A DNA stretch of 64,000 nucleotides, from assembly GCA_017466345.1 (NCBI GenBank), contig JAFTUI010000004.1:62001-126000 (forward strand), written 5' to 3'. Positions 1-8,391 of this stretch are shown here, piece by piece. The translations under genes were made by a program, and so were the position numbers. The DNA comes from Tidjanibacter sp. (lineage in GTDB: Bacteria; Bacteroidota; Bacteroidia; Bacteroidales; Rikenellaceae). The stretch's first letter is position 1, and each line of letters begins with the position of its first letter. The notes under the pieces were generated by a model that saw only the letters and a list, made by a program, of their open reading frames with translations, did no database searches and had not been told where the DNA came from.

Positions 1-2
1 AG

Positions 3-1340
3 AAGGTAGAGCAGAATGCCGAGGATATTGCCACCCTCTCGGCACTCATTGAGGCCTCCAATCAGGGCAAGGTAATCACCTCTACCGAGTACACTACTGA
101 GGGTGTGGTGCTCAATTTCAGCGACGGCTCATCGGTTACTATCAAAAATGGCAAAGACGGAGCCGATGGCAAGGATGGCGAAAATGGTAAAGATGGTAAA
201 GATGGTGCCGATGGTGAGAAAGGCGAGAAAGGCGATGCTGGCAAGGATGGAGCAGACGGTAAAGATGGTGAGAACGGCAAAGACGGTGCTGATGGCAAGG
301 ACGGTGCTGATGGCAAGGACGGCGACTCGTTCTTTGTATCGGTAGAGGAGACCGACACCACCGTTATTATTACTCTTGCCGATGGTCGCGTCATCACACT
401 GCCCAAAGCAACCGAGGGTGGCGAAGAGGGAGGTGAGGAGCCCGAACCCGAGTTGCCCTATGAGTTGCGTGTGCTCTCTTTCGAGGATGCAGATGCTCGT
501 TTTGCGCCATACACTTTGGACTATGCCTATGATTGGGCGGGAGCAGAGATTACGACTTGGAGCGATTTGATTGACGATCCTCAATATGGCGGTCCTCTGA
601 CCTATGCAGACCAGATGTCGGCAGAGTATCGTTGGTATGACGAGGGCAACACCGAGCTCACCCACACCTTCCCCTACAACTACTCCTACTGCTACTGGGG
701 TGGTGGTCACGCCATCTCCAACTATTGGGGCGAGGGTTGGAGCGATGAGGACAGAGATCTGCACATCGCAAAGTATTATGGCGAGGACTATGTTGCGGAG
801 AATGCTGGTAACGACTCGATGCTTGGTTGGTTCAACCTCCAATATATGATACCCGTAGAGGCTCATTCGGGCGACAACTTCGCAGTACACTACGGCTACA
901 AAGACCAATACTCGTATGTCGAGAACCTGCCCGAGATTTCGTTTGGTGATGATGTGTCTCGTGTTATCGACCATATGTATGTCATCAACACCAACTATAC
1001 ACTCAATCAGCTTTACAACGGTGTGAAGAGTGAGGCGGGCAATAGCTTTGGTGGCAATTGGGAGGGTCTCACAGAGGATGCTTGGTTGAAGATTGTGGCC
1101 CAAGGCTTTGATGATGTTGAGGCCGATGCTTACGCCGAGCCTATCAGCGAGGTTGAGTTCTACTTGGTGCAGGGCGAAAATGTCGTAACCGATTGGCAGA
1201 AGTGGGATCTTTCGGGTCTTGGTGCAGTCAAAAAGGTTCGCTTCAACTTCCTCTACTCCGATGAGATGGGTGGTAAGTATGGTTTCACCATTCCCGGCTA
1301 CTTTGCCTACGACGATGTAGCAGTTCGTTTCGACAAGTAA
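3..1340 (+). CDS. surface protein, DUF4988-like N-terminus, collagen-like repeat, DUF4465 (5' partial)
   Basis: The reading frame is open to the left window edge, so the true start and signal peptide lie outside; a GTG at 105 is only an internal codon. Visible order: a DUF4988-like stretch (VLNFSDGSSVTIKNGKDG), about 16 Gly-x-y triplets of the GADGKDG type (roughly 156-330), a short strand segment (VIITLADGRVITLPK), an acidic Gly/Glu linker, then a C-terminal domain resembling DUF4465 (RVIDHMYVINTNYTLNQL; WDLSGLGAVKKVRFNFLYSD; PGYFAYDDVAV). DUF4465 proteins commonly sit beside corrinoid uptake genes in Bacteroidetes, and this gene is followed at 15 bases by three genes of that kind. I infer a surface-exposed corrinoid or ligand-binding protein on a stiff stalk; the ligand is unproven. 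Confidence 0.7.
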   Translation, partial: KVEQNAEDIATLSALIEASNQGKVITSTEYTTEGVVLNFSDGSSVTIKNGKDGADGKDGENGKDGKDGADGEKGEKGDAGKDGADGKDGENGKDGADGKDGADGKDGDSFFVSVEETDTTVIITLADGRVITLPKATEGGEEGGEEPEPELPYELRVLSFEDADARFAPYTLDYAYDWAGAEITTWSDLIDDPQYGGPLTYADQMSAEYRWYDEGNTELTHTFPYNYSYCYWGGGHAISNYWGEGWSDEDRDLHIAKYYGEDYVAENAGNDSMLGWFNLQYMIPVEAHSGDNFAVHYGYKDQYSYVENLPEISFGDDVSRVIDHMYVINTNYTLNQLYNGVKSEAGNSFGGNWEGLTEDAWLKIVAQGFDDVEADAYAEPISEVEFYLVQGENVVTDWQKWDLSGLGAVKKVRFNFLYSDEMGGKYGFTIPGYFAYDDVAVRFDK

Positions 1341-1355
1341 ACACCTTCATTTATT

Positions 1356-2351
1356 ATGACCTTTCGTAAAGGATTTTTATTTATAGTTAGTTTGATTGTC
1401 GGGGTGGTCTGCTGGTCGTGCAATTTCGACCAGGAGATTACCACCGACATAGGAGGCGAGGAGGGTAGTGCTATGGAGCACTACCGTCCTGCCCTTGTTG
1501 GTAGTAGTCCCAATTGGAACAAGGTCTACGACTACACTCCCGCTCCGGGGCAGTTCATAAACGAAACCAAAACGGGTGGATTCGATGGCTCGCAGACCAC
1601 ATCCGAGGCAGCCGTAGCCTATGCCGAGAGCCGAATGAGAGATGACATTTGGGTGTCGCTCGGTGGTTTTGGTGGCTATATCGTTGTGGGCTTCGACCAC
1701 AGCATCGACAACTCCGGTGGATATGACATCGGTGTTATAGGCAACTCTTTCAGTGGCTCATCGGAGCCGGGTGTAGTGTGGGTTATGAGAGATGAGAATG
1801 GCAACTCGCTGCCCGACGACACTTGGTATGAACTTGCAGGCTCCGAGACGGGTAAGGAGGGCACCATACAGAACTACTCGGTTACCTACTACCGCCCCGC
1901 CGAGCCCCAAATGCCGGTGCAGTGGACCGACAATCTGGGTGGTAGTGGCGAGGTGGACTACCTCGTGCAGTTTCATCGTCAGGATTACTACTACCCTCTG
2001 TGGATTGAGGCGGATAGTTACACCCTCACGGGTACCCGCCTCACGGCTCGCAACTACGACGCTTCGGGCAATGGTTCCTATTGGGTGAATGGCGAGTACG
2101 ATTGGGGGTATGCCGACAATTTCAGCTCGATTGACCGCCTGACCGATGACGCCAATGTGGGCGCGGCGGCAAATGCCAACCACTTCAAGATTTCCGATGC
2201 GATAGATGGCGAAGGCAACCCTGTGGAGTTGAAATTCATAGACTTTGTGAAGGTGCAGTGTGCCGTCAACGCCAAGAGTGGCTGGCTCGGCGAGGTCTCA
2301 ACCGAGGTGCTCGGTCTTTATGATTACAATCTCAAACAAGCACAACAATAG
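1356..2351 (+). CDS. surface lipoprotein of the corrinoid-uptake locus
   Basis: 331 residues with a lipoprotein signal: hydrophobic stretch at about 6-20 and lipobox Cys22 (VVCWSC). The body resembles the 'cell surface protein' family found with BtuG-like genes (YTPAPGQFINET; VSLGGFGGYIVVGFDHSI; SLPDDTWYELAGSE). It is rich in Gly, Asp, Tyr and Trp, as in a secreted beta-sandwich. It lies 15 bases after the DUF4465 gene and 8 bases before the BtuG-like gene, so these are almost certainly co-transcribed. I infer a surface accessory of the TonB transporter. No catalytic motif is visible, and its exact role is not known to me. Confidence 0.65.
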   Translation: MTFRKGFLFIVSLIVGVVCWSCNFDQEITTDIGGEEGSAMEHYRPALVGSSPNWNKVYDYTPAPGQFINETKTGGFDGSQTTSEAAVAYAESRMRDDIWVSLGGFGGYIVVGFDHSIDNSGGYDIGVIGNSFSGSSEPGVVWVMRDENGNSLPDDTWYELAGSETGKEGTIQNYSVTYYRPAEPQMPVQWTDNLGGSGEVDYLVQFHRQDYYYPLWIEADSYTLTGTRLTARNYDASGNGSYWVNGEYDWGYADNFSSIDRLTDDANVGAAANANHFKISDAIDGEGNPVELKFIDFVKVQCAVNAKSGWLGEVSTEVLGLYDYNLKQAQQ

Positions 2352-2359
2352 AGCGAGAG

Positions 2360-3427
2360 ATGAGGAGGTTTGTTAGGTTACTGCTATTCGGAGGGCTTCT
2401 GCTTGCCACTTCGTGTATGAAGTGGGAGTATGGCTTGGTGGAGGAGTTCGACACATCGGGCTCCCCAAAAGGACTTTTTATCTGCAACGAGGGGAATTTT
2501 CAGTATGGCAACGCTACGCTCTCCTACTACAACCCGGAGGTGGGAGAGGTCGAGAACGAGGTGTTCTATCGCGCCAACGCTATGAAACTCGGCGATGTGT
2601 GTCAGAGTATGGTTATTCGTGATGGCATAGGTTGGGTAGTGGTCAATAACTCCCACGCCATCTTCGCCATAGACACCCGCACCTTCAAGGAGGTAGGGCG
2701 CATTGTCAATCTCACCTCGCCCCGATATATTCATTTCATCTCCGACACCAAGGCGTACGTTACGCAGATTTGGGACAATAGAATTTTTATCGTAAATCCC
2801 AAGCGCTACGAGATTACGGGATATATAGAGGTGCCCAATATGACTATGGAGAGCGGTTCGACAGAGCAGATGGTGCAGTGGGGTAAGTACCTCTATGTAA
2901 ATTGCTGGTCGTACCAAAACCGAATCCTCAAAATCGACACCGAAACAGATACCGTGGTTGATGAACTCACGGTGGGAATCCAACCCACATCGCTTGTTCT
3001 GGATTGCAACGATAAACTCTGGACCATCACTGACGGAGGCTACGCAGGCTCGCCCTATGGACACGAAGCCCCATCGCTCTATCGCATTGATGCCGAGTTG
3101 TTCACCATCGAAAAGCAGTTTCGATTTGAGTTTGGCGACGCTCCCTCCGAGGTGCAGCTCAACGGCACGGGGGATAGGCTCTATTGGCTCAACGATGATG
3201 TGTGGGAGATGGATGTAACCGCAGAGTGTGTGCCGAGCGAGCCCTTCCTGCCATACAACGGTACGCTCTACTATGGACTCACAGTGAGCCCCTACAATGG
3301 AGATGTCTATGTGGCGGATGCGATTGACTATGTTCAGCAGGGCAAGGTCTATCGCTACTCGAAAGAGAGGGAGTTGCTCGATAGTTTCTATGTGGGTATC
3401 ATCCCGGGTGCATTTTGTTGGAAATAG
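2360..3427 (+). CDS. btuG: BtuG-like YncE-type beta-propeller lipoprotein (DUF5074-like)
   Basis: 355 residues, lipoprotein signal with Cys19 (LLLATSC). The body shows repeated propeller blades: VVVNNSHAIFAIDTRTF, AYVTQIWDNRIFIVNPK, LYVNCWSYQNRILKIDTE, LWTITDGGYAG and VYVADAIDYVQQGKVYRYS. The layout matches BtuG, the surface lipoprotein of gut Bacteroides that binds cobalamin very tightly and caps the BtuB TonB receptor. A TonB receptor gene follows after 9 bases, as expected for a BtuG-BtuB complex. The symbol is given by family and context; related YncE-like lipoproteins in TonB loci could bind other ligands. Confidence 0.7.
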   Translation: MRRFVRLLLFGGLLLATSCMKWEYGLVEEFDTSGSPKGLFICNEGNFQYGNATLSYYNPEVGEVENEVFYRANAMKLGDVCQSMVIRDGIGWVVVNNSHAIFAIDTRTFKEVGRIVNLTSPRYIHFISDTKAYVTQIWDNRIFIVNPKRYEITGYIEVPNMTMESGSTEQMVQWGKYLYVNCWSYQNRILKIDTETDTVVDELTVGIQPTSLVLDCNDKLWTITDGGYAGSPYGHEAPSLYRIDAELFTIEKQFRFEFGDAPSEVQLNGTGDRLYWLNDDVWEMDVTAECVPSEPFLPYNGTLYYGLTVSPYNGDVYVADAIDYVQQGKVYRYSKERELLDSFYVGIIPGAFCWK

Positions 3428-3436
3428 TCCGAAATT

Positions 3437-5488
3437 ATGAAAATTATCCTCTCCATAATAGCACTTATACTCTGCCACACCTCACTCTTTGCGCAAGAGG
3501 TCGAGTGGCACAAGCGGCTCCACGCCATACCCGAAGTGACGGTCTATGGCAAACGCCCCCTGAAAGAGATTGGCACGCAGCAGACCAAGTTCGACTCGGT
3601 GGTGCTGAAAGAGAGTGTAGCCCTCTCGATGGCAGACATTCTCACCTTCAACTCCTCGATTTTTGTCAAGAGCTATGGTCGTGCAACCCTCTCTACGGTC
3701 GCCTTTCGTGGAACTTCTGCCTCCCACACGCAGGTGACTTGGAATGGTATGCGCATCAACAACCCTATGCTCGGTATGACCGACTTCTCAATGATTCCCT
3801 CCTACTTCATCGACGACGCCTCGCTACTGCACGGTACCTCCTCGGTCAATGAGACGGGTGGCGGTATGGGTGGTGCCGTCAAACTCTCCACCAAACCCGC
3901 CCAGAGCGATGGTTTTGGGGTGCAATACATTCAAGGTCTGGGTTCTTTTAGGACCTTTGATGAGTTCCTGCGCCTGACCTATGGCGATGAGAGTTGGCAG
4001 ATTTCGACCCGTGCGGTATTCTCCACCTCGCCCAATGATTTCGAGTATCGCAACCACGACAAGAAGGAGAATGTTTACGATGAGTATATGAATATCATCG
4101 ACCAATACTACCCCGTAGAGCGAAACCGTAGTGGCTCGTTTAGAGATTTTCACCTTTTACAAGAGGCATATTATAATACGGGGCGGGGCGACCGCTTCGG
4201 GCTCAACGGGTGGTATATCAACTCCAACCGCGAGCTCCCAATGCTCACTACCGACTACGGCAACGCCACCGATTTCGACAACCGCCAAAGGGAGGAGACC
4301 TTCCGAGGCATCCTCTCGTGGGACCACCTCGGCGAGCAGTGGAAGGTTGCGACCAAGGCGGGCTACATCCACACTTGGATGGCATACGACTATAAGCGTG
4401 ATGTGGGCAACGGTACAATGGCACATATGACCCGCTCTCGCAGTAAGATAGACACCTTCTATGGTCAAGCCGAGGGCGAGTACTATATCGGTAGCGATTG
4501 GCTTTTCACCGCCAACCTCGCACTCCATCAGCACATTGTGCAGAGCGAGGATAAAAACATCATCCGTCAAGACGGAAACAAGGCGATTGTAGGATACCGC
4601 AAAGGTCGTGCGGAACTATCGGGAGTGCTCTCCGCCAAGTGGCGACCCACCGACCGATTCGGCATTTCGGCAACCCTGCGCGAGGAGATGTATGGCACCG
4701 AGTGGACACCACTTATTCCTGCTCTGTTTATAGATGGAGTACTCTCTGAGAGGGGCAACATCACAGCCAAAGCCTCCCTGTCGCACAACTATCGCTTCCC
4801 CACGCTCAACGACCTATACTTCCTTCCTGGTGGCAATCCCGACCTCAAAAAGGAGAGCGGTTGGACCTACGATGCAGGACTCTCGTTTGCCGCTGGCAGA
4901 GAGGGGAGTTATTCATTGAGCGGCTCGGCAAGTTGGTTTGAATCCTACATTCACGATTGGATACTCTGGCTACCGACCGTTAAGGGTTTCTTCTCGCCCA
5001 AGAACATTAAGGATGTACACGCCTATGGCATTGAGGCAAAGGCAAATCTCTCGGTAGCACTCACCCCCGAGTGGCACCTCTCAATAGATGGCAACTACTC
5101 GTGGACACCCTCCATTAACGAGGGCGAACCCATGAGCGAGGCGGACCGCTCGGTGGGCAAGCAGCTCCCATATATACCCCGTCACTCGGCAAACCTCACG
5201 GGAAGAATCTCTTGGCGCAGTTGGTCATTCCTCTATAAGTGGTGCTACTACTCGGAGCGCTTTACGATGTCTTCTAATGACCTCACGCTGACGGGCAAAC
5301 TCCCCAAATACTATATGAGCAATATCACGCTCGAAAAAGCACTTTCGTTCAGTTGGGCTGACATCTCTCTGAAAGGTACAATTAACAACCTCTTCGATGA
5401 GGAGTATCTCTCGGTGCTCTCGCGACCAATGCCGGGTATCAACTTCGAGTTTTTCATCGGCATCACGCCCAAGTGGAGTAAGAAATAA
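3437..5488 (+). CDS. btuB: TonB-dependent outer-membrane receptor, BtuB-like
   Basis: 683 residues. A signal peptide ends near AQE (about 20). A plug domain follows (PEVTVYGKRPLKEIG, SLSMADILTFNSSIFVKSYG, VTWNGMRINNPMLGMTDFS), then a 22-strand-type barrel with aromatic strand ends. It has no carboxypeptidase-like N-terminal extension, so it is a classic vitamin/siderophore-type receptor rather than SusC. The C-terminus (INFEFFIGITPKWSKK) looks like a final barrel strand. It imports a ligand across the outer membrane using TonB energy; the BtuG-like gene 9 bases upstream suggests corrinoids. No cobalamin riboswitch is visible because the operon start is outside the window. Confidence 0.75.
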   Translation: MKIILSIIALILCHTSLFAQEVEWHKRLHAIPEVTVYGKRPLKEIGTQQTKFDSVVLKESVALSMADILTFNSSIFVKSYGRATLSTVAFRGTSASHTQVTWNGMRINNPMLGMTDFSMIPSYFIDDASLLHGTSSVNETGGGMGGAVKLSTKPAQSDGFGVQYIQGLGSFRTFDEFLRLTYGDESWQISTRAVFSTSPNDFEYRNHDKKENVYDEYMNIIDQYYPVERNRSGSFRDFHLLQEAYYNTGRGDRFGLNGWYINSNRELPMLTTDYGNATDFDNRQREETFRGILSWDHLGEQWKVATKAGYIHTWMAYDYKRDVGNGTMAHMTRSRSKIDTFYGQAEGEYYIGSDWLFTANLALHQHIVQSEDKNIIRQDGNKAIVGYRKGRAELSGVLSAKWRPTDRFGISATLREEMYGTEWTPLIPALFIDGVLSERGNITAKASLSHNYRFPTLNDLYFLPGGNPDLKKESGWTYDAGLSFAAGREGSYSLSGSASWFESYIHDWILWLPTVKGFFSPKNIKDVHAYGIEAKANLSVALTPEWHLSIDGNYSWTPSINEGEPMSEADRSVGKQLPYIPRHSANLTGRISWRSWSFLYKWCYYSERFTMSSNDLTLTGKLPKYYMSNITLEKALSFSWADISLKGTINNLFDEEYLSVLSRPMPGINFEFFIGITPKWSKK

Positions 5489-5505
5489 TAAGTATTTTTG
5501 TGGCT

Positions 5506-6060
5506 ATGATTGAGTACACACGAGAGGAACTGACACAAACCATCCCCACCGAGGAGCTCTTCCGCCGCTTCCACAATGAGGAGGTGGTGGGTGGCTATTG
5601 CCGCGAGTGCGAAAACTATGGTAGGAGTTGGGGATGCCCGCCATTCGACTTCGATGCGAAGGAGCGACTGCGCCAATATCAGAATGTATTGCTAATTGCC
5701 ACAAAAATCACCCCACGAGAACAAGGTTTACCTCTGAATGTTGCCGAGGAGTTGATTTTGCCGGAGCGCAGACAGATTGATAAACACCTGCTCCGTTTGG
5801 AAAAGGAGCATAATGGCTTGGCGTGTTCCTATGTCGGAAAATGTTACTATTGCGCCGAAGAAGAGAACTGCTCGCGCCTGTGTGGAGAGCCTTGCCGGCA
5901 CCCCCAATTTGTCCGCCCCTCGCTCGAAGCCTATGGCTTTGATGTCGCCCAAATATCCCAAGAACTTTTTGGTATTAAACTTCGGTGGGGCAAAGATGGG
6001 CTACTCCCGGAATATCTTGTGATTGTTTGTGCCATTTTCTATAATGCACCTGAAAAATAG
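5506..6060 (+). CDS. DUF2284 Cys-rich predicted metal-binding protein
   Basis: About 184 residues, rich in cysteine: CRECENYGRSWGCPPF near the N-terminus, then CYYCAEEENCSRLCGEPC in the second half. These match the DUF2284 family, predicted to bind metal or an Fe-S cluster; function unknown. The ATG at 5506 is preferred over the GTG at 5500. A TAnnTTTG-type box (TATTTTTG, 5493-5500) ends six bases before this ATG, which would make its own transcript nearly leaderless. It otherwise follows the TonB receptor by 17 bases and could be read from that operon. Confidence 0.7.
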   Translation: MIEYTREELTQTIPTEELFRRFHNEEVVGGYCRECENYGRSWGCPPFDFDAKERLRQYQNVLLIATKITPREQGLPLNVAEELILPERRQIDKHLLRLEKEHNGLACSYVGKCYYCAEEENCSRLCGEPCRHPQFVRPSLEAYGFDVAQISQELFGIKLRWGKDGLLPEYLVIVCAIFYNAPEK

Positions 6061-6229
6061 AAGACGATTTGAAAAAATCTTTCGGTGTAACAAATAATAA
6101 TTTTTATTTTTTGTTGTTCCTCCCGAAGAAGCGACTTTTTGGATATTTTTTGACCGCTTTTGAGGCATTTTTTGGACCCCCATTTTCAAAGTGGTGACCA
6201 AAAGTGACCATTTTTGAGGTTTTGAAAAG

Positions 6230-6265
6230 AAGAAACCCCCGTAGAAGTTGTTCTACGAGGGTTTT
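6230..6265 (-). terminator. intrinsic terminator after tRNA-Leu
   Basis: Stem of about 11 pairs (CGTAGAA with TTCTACG, extended by CCC/GGG around one mismatch) with a GTTG/CAAC loop, followed on the minus strand by a T-rich run. It lies directly behind the tRNA-Leu 3' end. Confidence 0.75.
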
Positions 6266-6268
6266 CAG

Positions 6269-6350
6269 TACCCAGAGCCGGGGTCGAACCGGCACAGGTT
6301 GCCCTATTGGTGTTTGAGACCAACGCGTCTACCGATTCCGCCATCTGGGC
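6269..6350 (-). tRNA. tRNA-Leu (anticodon CAA)
   Basis: On the minus strand the gene begins GCCCAGATGGCGGAATCGG and ends TCTGGGTA. The acceptor stem GCCCAGA pairs with TCTGGGT, allowing a terminal G-U. The anticodon stem-loop is TTGGT-CTCAAAC-ACCAA, placing CAA at 34-36. The long variable arm, GGTTCGA T-loop and discriminator A fit leucine. CCA is not encoded. Confidence 0.93.
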
Positions 6351-6386
6351 TCGTGCTAAATCACGTTGAGCGCACAAAGATACATA

Positions 6387-6676
6387 TAAAATTGAAAATT
6401 GAAAATTGAACATTGAAAATTTTGCAAAAAAACGATTTTTATGCACAAAGAGGTGTGTGCTCCCATCTCTAAAAAAAGAAAATTGAAGCAAATGCGAGTA
6501 AGCGAGGGCAGAGCGGGCTTGCACGCTATGCCGAGCGTGAGCATTTTAGAGCAGCCGAAGGCTGGTCAATTGAAAGCTGAAAATTTTGCAAAAAAACGAT
6601 TTTTGTGTGTGAAGAGGTGTGCGCTCCCATCCCTAAATAAAAGAAAATTGAAGCACAAGCGACCATTTAGCGAGGG
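6387..6676. repeat. two-copy direct repeat in the tRNA-Leu/lipoprotein gap
   Basis: Copies at about 6409-6507 and 6567-6676 share GAAAATTTTGCAAAAAAACG, then AAGAGGTGTG(T/C)GCTCCCAT, then AGAAAATTGAAGCA and a closing AGCGAGGG. Between them, 6512-6548 carries GCTTGCACGCTATGCCGAGC, which recurs inverted near 21981-22014. Short AATTGAAAATTG units precede copy 1. Copy 2 runs into the last codons of the following minus-strand gene. No gene is visible in 6351-6666. Confidence 0.7.
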
Positions 6677-7569
6677 GTGACGCTGGCACCATTCCAATTG
6701 TAATATCCCCGGACGGACTCACTATCTTTGTGGTGGTAGTCGATGACTATGGTGTTGTAGAGCGTCATACTCACATCTGCCCACTCGCCGAGGCTGTTGG
6801 TTATATGCATCGTACCGACACTTGCCTTGTTGCTGGCAATCAGACCGTTATCCTCAAAACTCACACGCAGGGGCTCGGTAATCTCGAAAGCCAATTCGTA
6901 TCGTTCGCTCTGGTCGTAGAGTTTTCCTGAGCCCGTGATGACAAATTGCAGCAGGGGAGCATCGCCCGCACGGAATTCTGCATTGTTGGTTGCCACCGAG
7001 AGTTCGGCAGTGAGGGTTGCGGTGTCGTAGTTCCTATGCCACGAGTGGAGATACTTGAAGAGTGTGTCGTAGGGGTACAACCCCACAACTATGGGAACAT
7101 TTTCAAACACCACCTCAAACTTATCCTCTGCAATATGGCTGATGGTGGGGTTGATGGTGGAGTCCAAGAGATGGAAGAATGTGGGGTGTTGGCGAGCCTG
7201 CCACACTGCCCCGTTGTCGCTGAGTGTCAATCCGTTGCGCAGAAAGTAGAGTTCGCTGCTCGCACTATCATATATATCCCATAAATTCTCCTTCACCTCG
7301 CGAATTTTGCGGAATGTGTAGTATTTGTCCTCCAACTCCCAGCGGCTCTCCTCATCGGGAGCAATGAGCCACTCGTTGAAGTTGAGTGCGCTCACAAGGC
7401 TTCCTGAGGCGGCGCAAATACCCTTCATGCTCTGCACGAACATCACATATGCAGGTGCGGTGTGGTCGAAACTCTCAATCAGACGTTGGTCCTCCTCGAT
7501 GGGGTCGCAACTCATCAGCGCAAATGCCGCAAGTGGCAGAAGCAACATATATCGTAAATCTCTCTTCAT
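6667..7569 (-). CDS. hypothetical lipoprotein
   Basis: 300 residues with a clear lipoprotein signal (LLLPLAAFALMSC, Cys21). The rest looks like a secreted all-beta protein without transmembrane segments; I recognise no family or catalytic motif. It lies 15 bases downstream of a small outer-membrane barrel gene on the same strand, so the two are probably one transcript and may act together at the cell envelope. Its last codons overlap the second copy of a local direct repeat, so the extreme C-terminus (WNGASVTPR) may be newly acquired. Confidence 0.6.
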   Translation of the reverse strand: MKRDLRYMLLLPLAAFALMSCDPIEEDQRLIESFDHTAPAYVMFVQSMKGICAASGSLVSALNFNEWLIAPDEESRWELEDKYYTFRKIREVKENLWDIYDSASSELYFLRNGLTLSDNGAVWQARQHPTFFHLLDSTINPTISHIAEDKFEVVFENVPIVVGLYPYDTLFKYLHSWHRNYDTATLTAELSVATNNAEFRAGDAPLLQFVITGSGKLYDQSERYELAFEITEPLRVSFEDNGLIASNKASVGTMHITNSLGEWADVSMTLYNTIVIDYHHKDSESVRGYYNWNGASVTPR

Positions 7570-7584
7570 AACATACCTCCTTTC

Positions 7585-8259
7585 TTAGAACCTATAACCA
7601 ATACCCATTGAGTTTATGATGGTGTCGCCATAGCCACCACCCTCCGCGAAGAAGAAAATCTTTTTGCCGATGGTGTAGCCATAGCCAATGAAGACCTCCG
7701 TCTCGCCATAAGGAGCCATCCCCGACTCATCTATCTTCGACTCGTTTACAATAAAGTAGTTCAGACCCATCTGCACATAAAACCTAAACCAATTCCAACG
7801 GATGATGTTCCAACGCATGGTTGGCGAGAGGGTCATAATTTTGTGTCGTTGGCTTTGGATGACCTCGCTCGTGGAGGTGTTGTAGAGGTTTTGGCGCACC
7901 TGCGAGTAGAGCACACTCACACCATACTCCCAACGCTTACCCCAACGAGCCATATAACTGAGTTGTGGCGAGGAGTAGGTGTGAACTCCACCAACCCTTT
8001 GAGAAGCAGAGATATAGTCGCCTTTGAGCCCACCCCCTAAGGTGTTGTTTCTCAGTGTGCCAATAAAGCCATAGTCGAGTATGGGGAGTCCCAAACGTAT
8101 CTCATTGTGGGTTTGCAGGTTGGGTACGCTCCAATTTGTGAAACGCTCCCAGAGGCTCTGCTCATCGTAGGTCTTGGGGGTGGGGTTTTGTGGCTCGTTG
8201 GCACTCAAAAATCCACACCAACAGACCATAGAAATCAGTAGTATAAGATGTCTTTTCAT
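7585..8259 (-). CDS. small outer-membrane beta-barrel protein, unknown function
   Basis: 224 residues with a signal peptide (to about residue 20, FLSANE). Alternating polar/hydrophobic strands rich in Tyr, Trp and Gly follow (FRFYVQMGLNYFIV, GETEVFIGYGYTIG, FFFAEGGGYG), ending in GIGYRF with a terminal Phe typical of Bam-assembled barrels. The size suggests an 8-12 strand barrel. First gene of a likely two-gene unit with the lipoprotein at 6667-7569. No specific family recognised. Confidence 0.6.
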   Translation of the reverse strand: MKRHLILLISMVCWCGFLSANEPQNPTPKTYDEQSLWERFTNWSVPNLQTHNEIRLGLPILDYGFIGTLRNNTLGGGLKGDYISASQRVGGVHTYSSPQLSYMARWGKRWEYGVSVLYSQVRQNLYNTSTSEVIQSQRHKIMTLSPTMRWNIIRWNWFRFYVQMGLNYFIVNESKIDESGMAPYGETEVFIGYGYTIGKKIFFFAEGGGYGDTIINSMGIGYRF

Positions 8260-8391
8260 AGGCTCGCGTGTTTGGGGGCGGGGTGTTTCTTTTATATAAG
8301 ATGCACGAGCATCGCAAAACGTTGCATCGCCCGTGCAAAATTACCATTTTCCGCAAGTGTGACCCCTGTGGTGGAGCCCCTTGCGGAGGTG

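Noticed and set aside
129-1103. 324-codon minus-strand frame over the collagen-like gene
   Set aside because: Low-complexity shadow produced by the repeat; the plus-strand frame has recognisable domains.
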